From contig NZ_FXAF01000008.1 in assembly GCF_900177415.1 (NCBI RefSeq), positions 62,001-126,000 of the forward strand: a stretch of 64,000 nt of DNA, in the 5' to 3' direction. Below, in pieces: positions 9,106 through 17,724 of this stretch. The translations under genes were made by a program, and so were the position numbers. This DNA comes from Xaviernesmea oryzae (lineage in GTDB: Bacteria; Pseudomonadota; Alphaproteobacteria; Rhizobiales; Rhizobiaceae). Position 1 is the first letter of the stretch. Every line of letters starts with the position of its first letter. The notes under the pieces were generated by a model. It was not told where the DNA came from. It worked only from the letters and a program-made list of their open reading frames with translations, and searched no databases.

Positions 9106-10140
9106 TCATGCTTCGATGGCGACGGGCTGGCCGGTGCGGGCGCTTTCGATGGCGCCGAACACCATGGCCAGGCTCTTGATGTTGTCGAAGCCCGCCGTTT
9201 CGGGCGGGCGGCCGGACCGGATCGCATCCAGGAAATCGGCGATCACGCTCGCATGGCCGTGGGTCTCCTGCTCACGTGGCGCCGGCGGCACCTCGATCGG
9301 CCGGTAGCCGCGCAACAGCCCTTCCTCCTCGCCGGCAACGGCCGCGTCGAAGGCCTCTTCGCCGTCCCAGGTGAGCATGCCTTTCGAGCCGACCAGCCGC
9401 CAGGCGCTTTCCCAGCTCGTGCGGCGCCCTTCCGCGCACCAGGAGCCGCGATAGGTGAAGGCCACATCGTCGGACAGTCTGAAAATAGCGTTCGCGGATG
9501 CACCATGGGCATACCAGGAACCCGCGGGGTTCGTTTCGAGGCAATAGACCGACAACGGGCGCTTTCCGCTGACGAAACGGGCCGCGTCGAACGTGTGGAT
9601 CGCCATGTCGAGCAGCAGCACGTTGTCCATCTTTTCGCGGAAGCCGCCGAAATGCGGAGCGATGAAGAAGTCGCAATGAATACCGGTCAGGTCGCCGATC
9701 ACGCCACTCTCGACGAAGCGGCGCATCCGGCGGATGCCGGAAATGAAGCGGCGGTTCTGCACCACCGCGTGTATCCGCCCTGCCGCCTCCGCCAGGGCGA
9801 CAAGCTCCCTCGCCTCGTCGAGCGAAGCGGCCATCGGCTTCTCGCTGAGCACGTGACAGCCGTGTTCGAGACCCGAGGCGACGACAGCCCTGCGGGCAGC
9901 GGGCACGACGACGTCAAACAGGAGATCGGCCCTGGTTTCGCGTAGCACACGGTCAAGATCGGTATCGATCACCGCCTCGGTCAGGCCAAAGGTCTCGGCG
10001 AGCTGGCGCGCAACCCTCGCATCGAGATCGACCAGTCCGACGATCTCGATGGCGTCGGCAAGGCCTGGCGTCGTCTTCAACGCCCGCACCCAGCCATGCG
10101 CCATGGCCCCACATCCGCACAGAACGGCCTTCAACGTCAC
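9106..10140 (-). CDS. Gfo/Idh/MocA family NAD(P)-dependent oxidoreductase
   Basis: A 344-residue dehydrogenase. The Rossmann fold starts at once with 'LKAVLCGCGAMAHGWVRAL' (glycine-rich dinucleotide loop), followed by the family's 'EKPMA' motif (here 'LSEKPMAASLDEA', with the conserved Lys) and the C-terminal substrate domain. The start is taken as GTG at 10140 because GAGGAGG lies 5 bases upstream; an ATG 36 bases further up (10176) has no such site. It is the first gene of the leftward operon and would oxidise a hydroxyl of the imported sugar or cyclitol. It is probably repressed by the divergent LacI regulator. Confidence 0.92.
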   Translation of the reverse strand: MTLKAVLCGCGAMAHGWVRALKTTPGLADAIEIVGLVDLDARVARQLAETFGLTEAVIDTDLDRVLRETRADLLFDVVVPAARRAVVASGLEHGCHVLSEKPMAASLDEARELVALAEAAGRIHAVVQNRRFISGIRRMRRFVESGVIGDLTGIHCDFFIAPHFGGFREKMDNVLLLDMAIHTFDAARFVSGKRPLSVYCLETNPAGSWYAHGASANAIFRLSDDVAFTYRGSWCAEGRRTSWESAWRLVGSKGMLTWDGEEAFDAAVAGEEEGLLRGYRPIEVPPAPREQETHGHASVIADFLDAIRSGRPPETAGFDNIKSLAMVFGAIESARTGQPVAIEA

Positions 10141-10183
10141 GATTGCCTCCTCGTTGACGGTCCGACGCTCCTTCATCGGCTTC

Positions 10184-10197
10184 CGTAAACGTTTACG
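10184..10197. promoter_or_regulatory. LacI-type operator palindrome 1
   Basis: CGTAAACGTTTACG is a perfect 14-bp palindrome with the central CG typical of LacI/GalR operators. It sits directly downstream of the -10 element of the leftward operon, where a bound repressor would block transcription start. Confidence 0.8.
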
Positions 10198-10227
10198 ATC
10201 CTATTTACAGGGCCTGCTCTTTGTCAA
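10198..10227 (-). promoter_or_regulatory. Promoter of the leftward sugar operon
   Basis: On the minus strand a perfect -35 TTGACA (10222-10227) and a -10-like TAGGAT (10198-10203) are 18 bases apart. The -10 abuts the 14-bp operator. This is a sigma-70-type promoter seen by eye and not confirmed by mapping. Confidence 0.6.
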
Positions 10228-10235
10228 TAGGATTT

Positions 10236-10251
10236 CCGAAAACGATTACGG
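10236..10251. promoter_or_regulatory. LacI-type operator palindrome 2
   Basis: CCGAAAACGATTACGG matches its own reverse complement at 12 of 16 positions and has the same central CG as operator 1. It lies 19 bases before the LacI gene start, consistent with autoregulation, and two sites about 50 bases apart could allow cooperative binding or looping. Confidence 0.6.
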
Positions 10252-10269
10252 TCTGATAGGACGGAGTTG

Positions 10270-11286
10270 ATGAAGGGCATTCGGCGGCTGGCAGAACATC
10301 TCGATATTTCGATCGGCACGGTCTCCCGCGCGCTGAACGGCAAGCCGGACGTGAACGAAGAAACGCGCCGCCGTGTCCTCGAAGCCGCCGAGCGGCTCGG
10401 CTATGTCGCGAACCAGTCCGGGCGGGCGCTGCGCAAGGGCTCGACCGGGGTGATCGGCTTCATGATGCAGACCGGCCGCGAAATCACCGGCCAGGGCGAT
10501 ATCTTCTTCATGAGCGTCTTCGATGGGGTGCAGACGGTGCTGGCCCGCCACAAACTCGACCTTGTCGCCCTCCTGTGCTCTTCGGAAGAGGATCCGGACG
10601 ATTATCTCAAACGGATGGTGGCGCGCGGTTTTGCCGACGGCATCATCCTGTCGGCGACGCGTCGCCACGACGCGCGTTTCGAGTTTCTGGCGCGGCATAA
10701 AATCCCCTTCATTACGCTGGGGCGAAGCCTCACCGATGTCGGCCAGCCGTGGATCGATCTGGATTTCGAAGGCATGGCCGAGATGTCGATCGAGCGGCTG
10801 GTACGGGCCGGGCACAGCCGCATAGGCTTCGTCTGGCCGCATGGTGAGCTCAATCTCGGCTATGTCTTTACCGAGCGCTGCCGGCAATCCCTGGCGCGAC
10901 ACGGCCTGACGCTCGCCGAGAAAAACATCTTCCGCACCAATCCGAGCGAAGCAGGAGGTTATGCCGTCGCCCGGCAAATCAAGGACAGCGATGAGCCGCC
11001 CACCGCCATCATCCTTGTCAACGAGACCCTGGTGACGGGCCTCTATCGCGGCCTCGAAGAGGTCGGCCTCAGGCCTGGCCGCGACATCGCCGTCATCGGC
11101 CGTCAAAGCCCGCAGGCGCGGTTTCTCTCCCCCAGCCTGACGGGCTTCGAACTCTCCCTCCGGGACCTCGGCATAGCGCTCGCCGAAAGCCTGCTCTCCA
11201 CCATGCCGGCCTATGCCGGCCTCTATCCCGATGCAGTGCGCCGGACGCTTTGGCCGATGGCTCTGGTCGAGGGCGACAGCGGATGA
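10270..11286 (+). CDS. LacI family transcriptional regulator
   Basis: A 338-residue LacI/GalR regulator. The N-terminal helix-turn-helix 'IRRLAEHLDISIGTVSRAL' and hinge 'NQSGRALRKG' precede a periplasmic-binding-protein-like sensor domain. The start is taken as ATG 10270, preceded by GGACGGAG; a TTG codon immediately upstream is in frame but less likely. The gene is divergent from the dehydrogenase-led sugar operon, with two palindromes in the 129-base gap, so it most likely represses that operon until its sugar ligand binds. It may also act on the convergent sugar operon at 1-3860, whose promoter is outside the window. Confidence 0.93.
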   Translation: MKGIRRLAEHLDISIGTVSRALNGKPDVNEETRRRVLEAAERLGYVANQSGRALRKGSTGVIGFMMQTGREITGQGDIFFMSVFDGVQTVLARHKLDLVALLCSSEEDPDDYLKRMVARGFADGIILSATRRHDARFEFLARHKIPFITLGRSLTDVGQPWIDLDFEGMAEMSIERLVRAGHSRIGFVWPHGELNLGYVFTERCRQSLARHGLTLAEKNIFRTNPSEAGGYAVARQIKDSDEPPTAIILVNETLVTGLYRGLEEVGLRPGRDIAVIGRQSPQARFLSPSLTGFELSLRDLGIALAESLLSTMPAYAGLYPDAVRRTLWPMALVEGDSG

Positions 11287-11317
11287 GGAGATCGTCCCCA
11301 TGTCCGACAGGCTAGCC

Positions 11318-11335
11318 GGCACCAGGGATGGTGCC
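11318..11335. terminator. Stem-loop between convergent regulators
   Basis: GGCACCA and TGGTGCC form a perfect 7-bp stem with a GGGA loop, between the ends of the LacI gene (stop 11286) and the LysR gene (stop 11359). No U run follows, so it would be a weak or factor-assisted terminator. Confidence 0.4.
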
Positions 11336-11358
11336 ATGTCGAAAATCGAGTCTGTCGT

Positions 11359-12291
11359 TCAAATGCCCTGTGCCGCCTGAGCCGCTTCAAGAGCAATCCT
11401 CTTTGCCGCTTGAACGAATGCCTCTTTCTCGAAATTCTTTGCCGCACCCCTTCGCCAGAACAGGACGTATTCGTATGTCGCCGGCGGATGAAACGGCACG
11501 ATTTGCAGGTCGAAAGGTGCGCATTGCCGAGCGATGAATTCGTTGGCGATCGAAATGCCCAGGCCTTCGGATACATATCCCACGACGAAGCCGACGGCGT
11601 CGGTGCGCACCTTTATGACGGGGTTGCGCCCCTCGTAGAGCAAAGCGTTCAACCCGGTCTGATGGGAGGCGAATTCGCGCTCGAGAATGATGAAGCGCTC
11701 GCCGTCGAGGTCGTTGAGCGTGATCCGTTCCTTGTTCGCCAGGGGATGTGCCGACGGCAGCAGGCAAACGCTCTTGCTGAGCGCGATCGTGTGCCATTCG
11801 AAAAACCGGTCGTCGAGAGGGAGGCGGGAAATCCCGATATCCGCCTCCTCCGTCAAAATGCTCTGCGCAACCTGATCGTAGCCTTGTGCCCGGACGTAAA
11901 ACTCCATGCCAGGCTCCGTCGCATCGAGTGCATGGATAAGCTTGGGAACGAATGACAGGCAGAGCAGATGGGGAGCGGCGATCGTCAAACTCCGCGTTGC
12001 GGATCCGAAGGAGCCGGTGATCTCGTTTTCTATTCGTGCGAGCGTTTCGAAGTAGCGGTCGATCTTGTTGTAGATTTCGATCGCACGCGTCGTAGGGATG
12101 AGGCCGCGCCGGTCCCTGACGAAAAGCTTCTCGCCGATCAGTTCTTCAAACAGTTTCAGCTGCTGGCTGACGGCCGACTGCGTGACGCCGAGGGACCGCG
12201 CGGCGCGGCGCGTCGAACCCGACCTTATCACCTCCCGGAATGCGCGGGCACGCTTCAAGCCGAAACCCGCCTCTTCATCCGATTCCTTCAT
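11359..12291 (-). CDS. LysR family transcriptional regulator
   Basis: A 310-residue LysR regulator with an N-terminal winged helix-turn-helix 'STRRAARSLGVTQSAVSQQL' and a C-terminal effector-binding domain starting near residue 95 ('SLTIAAPHLL'). It is divergent from the peptide-uptake operon that begins at 12524; LysR proteins commonly control the operon they face and bind palindromic T-N11-A sites. A perfect 17-bp palindrome (12345-12361) in the shared gap fits. The inducer is probably a peptide or a peptide breakdown product, by context only. Confidence 0.93.
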   Translation of the reverse strand: MKESDEEAGFGLKRARAFREVIRSGSTRRAARSLGVTQSAVSQQLKLFEELIGEKLFVRDRRGLIPTTRAIEIYNKIDRYFETLARIENEITGSFGSATRSLTIAAPHLLCLSFVPKLIHALDATEPGMEFYVRAQGYDQVAQSILTEEADIGISRLPLDDRFFEWHTIALSKSVCLLPSAHPLANKERITLNDLDGERFIILEREFASHQTGLNALLYEGRNPVIKVRTDAVGFVVGYVSEGLGISIANEFIARQCAPFDLQIVPFHPPATYEYVLFWRRGAAKNFEKEAFVQAAKRIALEAAQAAQGI

Positions 12292-12344
12292 GGCTCGCCC
12301 TCGATTTTGATCCCTTCTACCAACGTAGACAGGTTCGGCCGCTA

Positions 12345-12361
12345 TATTAGATGATCTAATA
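12345..12361. promoter_or_regulatory. Probable LysR binding palindrome
   Basis: TATTAGATGATCTAATA is a perfect palindrome of two 8-base arms around a single G and contains the T-N11-A pattern of LysR sites. It is AT-rich in a GC-rich background and lies 54 bases before the LysR start and 162 bases before the peptide-binding protein start. Confidence 0.65.
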
Positions 12362-12523
12362 GGGTCGCATGAAAACTTAATAAATTGACGCTGCTCGCCG
12401 ATTTTCCAATTGTTGGCCGTCAGAACATCGAAAGGCCATCGTCACGAAATGACGGCACGCCGAAAGCGTCCCGAAAACCCATAACCAAACCGGACGATGG
12501 CTTTCCAATAAAGGGGAACCCGA

Positions 12524-14116
12524 ATGAAATTCTCTGCTCGCCTTCAATCCGCAAGCCTACGGGCCGCGGCAGCGGCCGTGATACTTCTTGCCGGCAGCGC
12601 GATACCGGCAACGGCGCAGCAATTGCGCATCGCCACGTCCTACAAGCTGATGACGCTCGATCCGCATTTCTCGACGCTCAACGAGAACACGTCGCTGCTT
12701 TCCCATATCTTCGAGCGCCTCGTCTATCAGGACGAAAAGCTGAACCTGCAGCCCGGCCTGGCCACGTCTTGGACGCGCGTGTCGGACACGCGGTGGGAAT
12801 TCAAGCTCCGTCAGAATGTCCGCTTTCACGACGGATCGGCATTCACCGCCGATGATGTCGTCTACACGATCGAGCGCATCCGCAGTTTTCTGAAGCCTCC
12901 GAGCGGCGGGTTCCAGGCCTATACCAAGGCGATCGCCTCGGTCTCCGCTCCCGACCCTGCGACGGTCGTCATCGAGACCGAAGGGAGCCAGCCGACCTTG
13001 CCGCTTTCCCTTTCCGCGATCTTCATCATGCATCGTGGCTCGGAAGGGTTTGCGACGACCGAGGCCCTCAATGCCGCCACGTCTCTCGTGGGCACCGGGC
13101 CTTACAGGTTCAAGGCATGGCGTTCCGGCGAAACCCTGGAACTCACGCGGAATGACGACTATTGGGGCGGTCGCCCCTCCTGGTCGGAGGTCACTTTCCG
13201 GATTGTCGAAAGCCCCGCCGCGCGCGTGGCAGCGCTTGCCACCGGCGATGTCGATATTGCGGACTTCATACCGGCGCGCGACGTCGAGACGGTCAGGCAG
13301 AGGGGAGCGAAAGTGGAGAGCGTGCCCGCGGCCCGCCTGAATTTCCTCCAGTTCGAGCTCGGCAAGGAAACGGCGCCGGGCGTGACCGACAAGTCGGGCA
13401 AGGCCATCGCGAACCCATTCCGCGACGCCAGGGTCCGCAAGGCGCTCTCGATGGCCGTGGACCGCAGCGTCATCGTCGACAAGATCCTGTCGGGATACGG
13501 CACCGCCGCCGCCCAGTTCTTCCCGAACGGATTGGCGGGAACCTCTTCGAACCTGACACCGCAGCCGGCGCGATATGACGAAGCGAAGGCGCTGCTCGCG
13601 GACGCGGGTTTCCCGGATGGCTTCAAGGTCGTCCTCAACGGCCCAGCCGGACGATATCCCGGCGACGGCGAGACATTGCAGGCGGTCGCCCAGAGCTGGG
13701 CACGCATCGGGGTGGCCGTCCAGCCCGTCGGCGTGTCGTTCTCCGTGTTCAACACCAAGCGCGGGGCTGGCGAATACGGCGTCTGGTATGGGGGCTGCTC
13801 CGGCGAGGCGGTGGACGTCTGCCTGGAGGCCGTTCTCAAGACACCCGATGCGGCAACCGGCGCGGGAGCGCTGAACTACGGGCAATACAGCAATTCGGCT
13901 TACGACGGGATGCTGGAGAAAGCCCGTGCGACGGATGCCGGTCCGGCTCGTGACAAGGCATTGGCGGAGGTGACGGATTTCGTGATGCGCGACGAGCCGA
14001 TCATCCCCCTCTACCATTTCCATCACATCTTCGGCTACGGGCCCCATGTGGCCGCCTACGTCATGCATCCGCGCGGCTGGACGACAGCCATGCAGGCGAC
14101 ACCGGCTGCGAACTAA
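12524..14116 (+). CDS. Peptide/nickel-type ABC transporter substrate-binding protein (DppA/OppA family)
   Basis: A 530-residue family 5 extracellular solute-binding protein. It has a signal peptide (hydrophobic 'AAAAAVILLAGSAIPATAQQ', cleavage after the Ala-Gln region) and the family segment 'LVGTGPYRFKAWRSGE'. It would capture peptides or similar cationic compounds in the periplasm for the permeases downstream. The ATG at 12524 follows 'AAAGGGGAACCCGA'. This is the first gene of a rightward operon of six (two permeases, fused ATPase, CapA-like protein, peptidase T) and faces the LysR regulator. Confidence 0.95.
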   Translation: MKFSARLQSASLRAAAAAVILLAGSAIPATAQQLRIATSYKLMTLDPHFSTLNENTSLLSHIFERLVYQDEKLNLQPGLATSWTRVSDTRWEFKLRQNVRFHDGSAFTADDVVYTIERIRSFLKPPSGGFQAYTKAIASVSAPDPATVVIETEGSQPTLPLSLSAIFIMHRGSEGFATTEALNAATSLVGTGPYRFKAWRSGETLELTRNDDYWGGRPSWSEVTFRIVESPAARVAALATGDVDIADFIPARDVETVRQRGAKVESVPAARLNFLQFELGKETAPGVTDKSGKAIANPFRDARVRKALSMAVDRSVIVDKILSGYGTAAAQFFPNGLAGTSSNLTPQPARYDEAKALLADAGFPDGFKVVLNGPAGRYPGDGETLQAVAQSWARIGVAVQPVGVSFSVFNTKRGAGEYGVWYGGCSGEAVDVCLEAVLKTPDAATGAGALNYGQYSNSAYDGMLEKARATDAGPARDKALAEVTDFVMRDEPIIPLYHFHHIFGYGPHVAAYVMHPRGWTTAMQATPAAN

Positions 14117-14120
14117 GCTC

Positions 14121-15098
14121 ATGGCGCTGTTCAAGGTCATTTCGGGGAGGCTTTATCAGGCCTTCCTGCTCCTCGTCGTGATGTCCCTGATCGGGTTCGT
14201 CGGCATCCATAGTGTCGGAAACCCGGTCTACAACATCGTCAACATCGAGACGGCCACGCCGGACGACATAAGGCGGGCAACCGAACTGCTGGGATTGGAC
14301 CAGCCGCTCTGGCGCCAATATCTCGTCTTCGTCCAGAATCTGGCGACCGGCAGTTTCGGCACCTCCTACATCTATCATCTGCCTGCCTTCGAGCTGGTCC
14401 TGAGCAAGCTGTCCGCCACGATCGAGCTTGCCGCGTTCGCGATCCTCATCGCCGCAGCCGCCGGAACGGGCCTGGGATTGCTGGCGGGGACCCGGCCGGG
14501 CACCCTCGTCGATCGCATGGTCGTCATTGTCACCGTCTACGCGCTGAGCGTTCCGTCATTCTGGCTCAGCATGATGCTGGTGCTCTTCGGGGCGGTCATG
14601 ACGGGCTGGTTTCCGTCCGGCGGCCGCGGGAGCACCGTCGATCTCTTCGGCTGGGAATGGAGCTTCCTGACCGCCGACGGGCTGAAGCATCTGGTCCTGC
14701 CCGTGCTGGCGCTCGCCATTCCGAATATCGCCCTGATCGCGCGGCTCGCGCGTGCCGGCACAGTCGAGGTGCAAAGAGCGGACTTCGTGCGCTTCTGCCT
14801 CGCCAAGGGGCTTTCCGACCGGCATATCCTCTTCAGGCATACCCTGCCGAACATCAGCCTGCCGATCGTCACGATCGTCGGATTGCAGTTCGGCGGGATG
14901 CTCGCCTTCGCCATGGTGGTGGAGAGCATCTTTGCCTGGCCGGGCGTCGGCAAGCTCTTGATCGACTCCATTCAGCTCCTCGATCGCCCCGTCGTCATGG
15001 CGACGCTCACCTTCGTCGCGATCACATTCGTCGCCCTCAACGCCATCGTCGACCTTCTTTATGCCGTGCTCGACCCCCGCGTTCGTATCTCGGCCTAG
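14121..15098 (+). CDS. Peptide ABC transporter permease, DppB type
   Basis: A 325-residue first permease of a peptide importer. It shows the DppB-like N-terminal region with 'ATELLGLDQPLWRQYLVFV' and 'GSFGTSY', about six membrane spans and an EAA-loop-like 'DFVRFCLAKGLSDRHILFRH'. The ATG at 14121 lies 4 bases after the binding-protein stop. The frame is open upstream into that gene but the family homology begins at this start. Confidence 0.93.
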   Translation: MALFKVISGRLYQAFLLLVVMSLIGFVGIHSVGNPVYNIVNIETATPDDIRRATELLGLDQPLWRQYLVFVQNLATGSFGTSYIYHLPAFELVLSKLSATIELAAFAILIAAAAGTGLGLLAGTRPGTLVDRMVVIVTVYALSVPSFWLSMMLVLFGAVMTGWFPSGGRGSTVDLFGWEWSFLTADGLKHLVLPVLALAIPNIALIARLARAGTVEVQRADFVRFCLAKGLSDRHILFRHTLPNISLPIVTIVGLQFGGMLAFAMVVESIFAWPGVGKLLIDSIQLLDRPVVMATLTFVAITFVALNAIVDLLYAVLDPRVRISA

Positions 15099-15110
15099 CG
15101 GAGAGCGGAG

Positions 15111-15986
15111 ATGACGATCATGACCTCCTTAAGACTGTCACAACGCCGCATCCGGGGAGCATTGACGCTGCCCAACGGCATCCTCGCCCTGTTCGTGCTG
15201 GCGGCCATCACGGCACCCGTTCTGGCACCGCAGAATCCGTATGACATGCTTCAGATTCTCGGATGGGAGGCATCCTCCCCTCCGGGAACGATGAGCGGCA
15301 ACGGCTACCGCTATCTGCTTGGAACGGACGGGCTCGGCAGGGATATTGCAAGCTGCATCCTCTACGGGCTGCGCATCAGCCTCGTGGTCTCCGTCGTCAG
15401 CGCCGCGGCCGCGGCCGCCATCGGCCTCACGCTCGGCGTCGTCGCCGCCTATTTCGGCAGATGGGTCGATGCGGTGATCATGCGGGCGGTCGACCTGCAG
15501 CTCAGCCTGCCGACCATGCTGGTCGCACTCATCGCGATCGTGACGCTGGGCCCGGGTGTCGACCGGATCATCCTGGCGCTGATCATCGTGCAATGGGCCA
15601 CCTATGCGCGGGTGGTGCGCAGCGTCGCGCTGAGCGAGGCTGGCAAACCGTATGTCGATGCGGTGCGCACCATGCCGCTGTCACATGGCCGGATCATCCT
15701 GCGCCACCTTCTGCCGAACAGTATCGCTCCGGCGATCACGCTGCTCCCCATCGAGATCGGCCATGCCGTCGCCTTGGAAGCCACGCTGTCCTTCCTCGGG
15801 CTTGGCGTTCCGATGGACCAGCCGTCGCTCGGGTCCACCGTGGCGAACGGCTTTCAGTACCTGCTGACCGGACAATACTGGATCAGCCTCTTCCCGGGCT
15901 TCGCGCTGTTCGCGCTCATCGCAGCCATCAATTTCGCCGGCGAGGATATCCGCCGTCTGTGGGATCCCAGGAGCAGATCGCTATGA
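15111..15986 (+). CDS. Peptide ABC transporter permease, DppC type
   Basis: A 291-residue second permease. The DppC-type segment 'HLLGTDGLGRDI' is present as 'YLLGTDGLGRDIASC', followed by membrane spans and the EAA loop region 'YVDAVRTMPLSHGRIILRH'. A GGAG precedes the ATG at 15111; a second in-frame ATG at 15120 is possible. The stop overlaps the ATPase start by 4 bases (ATGA). Confidence 0.93.
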   Translation: MTIMTSLRLSQRRIRGALTLPNGILALFVLAAITAPVLAPQNPYDMLQILGWEASSPPGTMSGNGYRYLLGTDGLGRDIASCILYGLRISLVVSVVSAAAAAAIGLTLGVVAAYFGRWVDAVIMRAVDLQLSLPTMLVALIAIVTLGPGVDRIILALIIVQWATYARVVRSVALSEAGKPYVDAVRTMPLSHGRIILRHLLPNSIAPAITLLPIEIGHAVALEATLSFLGLGVPMDQPSLGSTVANGFQYLLTGQYWISLFPGFALFALIAAINFAGEDIRRLWDPRSRSL

Positions 15987-17665
15987 CAACGAAAGACGAA
16001 AAGGCTCCTCTCATGGAGGTCCGCGATCTCACGCTTGTGCACCGGGGCTCCTCCGGATCGACGCCCATCGTCCGTGACGTCAGTTTCTCGCTCGGGTACG
16101 GCCAAGTGCTGGGGATCATCGGCGAATCCGGGGCGGGCAAGTCGACCATCGGAAATGCCGTAATCGGCCTGCTGGCGCCGGGGATAGAACAAACCGGCGG
16201 CAGCATCCGAATGAACGGGATCGCCCTTGAAACGCTTGACGCCGAACGGAGGCGGGCGCTCAGGGGCGGAGCCATCGCCAGCATCTTTCAGGATCACACG
16301 TCCTCTCTGGACCCGCTGATGACGATCGGCGCGCAACTGGGGGAAACGATCGCGGCGCTCTCGCCGGACCTTCCCAGGGCCGAGGTGCGCAAACGGGCCG
16401 TCGCCCTTCTCGAGCGCGTGGGCATTCCCGAGCCCGCCCGGCGCTACAACAGCTATCCGCATCAACTCTCGGGCGGACAGAGGCAACGCGTCGTCATCGC
16501 CACCGCGCTGGCCGGCTCGCCGTCCATCATCGTGGCCGACGAACCCACCTCGGCGCTGGACGCGACCGTGCAGAAGCAAATCCTGCGCGTCTTGAAAGGA
16601 CTGGTCGAAGAAAAAGGCCTTTCGATCCTGCTCATCACCCACGACATGGGCGTCATCGCCGAGATCGCCGACCGGGTCGTCGTCATGAAAAACGGCGCTG
16701 TGGTCGAGCAGGGCTCGACGGCGGCGCTGCTGGAGAACCCGCAAGACGTCTATACCCGCAATCTTCTGTCGGCCGTACCGAAACTGCGGCGTTCGAACGT
16801 CGACGTCCGGGCAGACACGCCGGCAGGTGCCGACGGCAACCCCGGACAGGCTGAGTGCCGACCTGCGCGCGACGCCATACTCGTCGTCGACAACCTGTCG
16901 AAGACATTCGGCGGGAAGAGCATCTTGAGGATGTTCGGCACCGAAAAGCCCGGTTTTGCGCTGCGGGACGTTAATATCCGCCTGCCCCGCGGAGGGGTGC
17001 TGGGTATCGTCGGCGAAAGCGGCAGCGGCAAGTCGACGATCGGCCGGATCCTCGCCGGCCTGGAAACGGGCAATGCCGACAAGATCGAGCTGAACGGCAA
17101 GGCATGCGATATAACCTATCGCGGCCGCGGCGGAGGCTTGCTCGGCCAGGTGCAGATGGTCTTCCAGGATCCATCCTCCTCCCTCAACCCCCGGCTGACC
17201 GTCGTCGAGGCGCTGACGGAATGCGTTCGCGCCACCGCGCGGTCCGGAGATGACCGATCCCGATCCCGTATTGCAAAGACGATCGAAAGGCTGGGTCTCC
17301 AGCAGGCCCATCTCGACCGCTACCCGCATCAGCTCTCCGGCGGCCAGAAGCAGCGGGTATGCATAGCGCGAGCGCTTCTCGCCGGGCCGCAGATCATGAT
17401 TGCCGACGAACCGACGTCGGCACTCGACGTATCCGTTCAGGCAGAAATCCTGTCGCTCCTCAAGGAGACCGTTGCAGAAAACGACCTCTCGATGATCTTC
17501 ATCTCCCACGACCTCGCGGTCGTCCAGGACATCTGCGACGAGGTCTGCGTGATGAGGAACGGACGGATCGAGGATTACGGCACATCCGATTTCATCTTCG
17601 GCCGATCCGAGAACCCTTACACACGGCATCTCATCGATGCCCGCCCGAAGATATTCACCCGGTAA
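15983..17665 (+). CDS. Fused double ATP-binding protein of peptide ABC transporter (DppD-DppF type)
   Basis: A 560-residue protein with two complete ABC ATPase domains in one chain, as in GsiA/YejF-like proteins. Domain 1 (about 1-265) has Walker A 'GESGAGKST' and signature 'LSGGQRQRV'; domain 2 (about 290-560) has 'GESGSGKST' and 'LSGGQKQRV'. Both have Walker B with the DEPTSALD form. Each first half ends in the oligopeptide-type C-terminal extension ('PQDVYTRNLLSAVP' and 'SENPYTRHLIDA'). It powers the two upstream permeases. Start ATG 15983 overlaps the upstream stop. Confidence 0.95.
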   Translation: MTTKDEKAPLMEVRDLTLVHRGSSGSTPIVRDVSFSLGYGQVLGIIGESGAGKSTIGNAVIGLLAPGIEQTGGSIRMNGIALETLDAERRRALRGGAIASIFQDHTSSLDPLMTIGAQLGETIAALSPDLPRAEVRKRAVALLERVGIPEPARRYNSYPHQLSGGQRQRVVIATALAGSPSIIVADEPTSALDATVQKQILRVLKGLVEEKGLSILLITHDMGVIAEIADRVVVMKNGAVVEQGSTAALLENPQDVYTRNLLSAVPKLRRSNVDVRADTPAGADGNPGQAECRPARDAILVVDNLSKTFGGKSILRMFGTEKPGFALRDVNIRLPRGGVLGIVGESGSGKSTIGRILAGLETGNADKIELNGKACDITYRGRGGGLLGQVQMVFQDPSSSLNPRLTVVEALTECVRATARSGDDRSRSRIAKTIERLGLQQAHLDRYPHQLSGGQKQRVCIARALLAGPQIMIADEPTSALDVSVQAEILSLLKETVAENDLSMIFISHDLAVVQDICDEVCVMRNGRIEDYGTSDFIFGRSENPYTRHLIDARPKIFTR

Positions 17666-17724
17666 AAGGCCCCGTTTCTTCCAAGCGTCGCCCCCATCCA
17701 CGACCCCTACGACAAGGTATTCAA

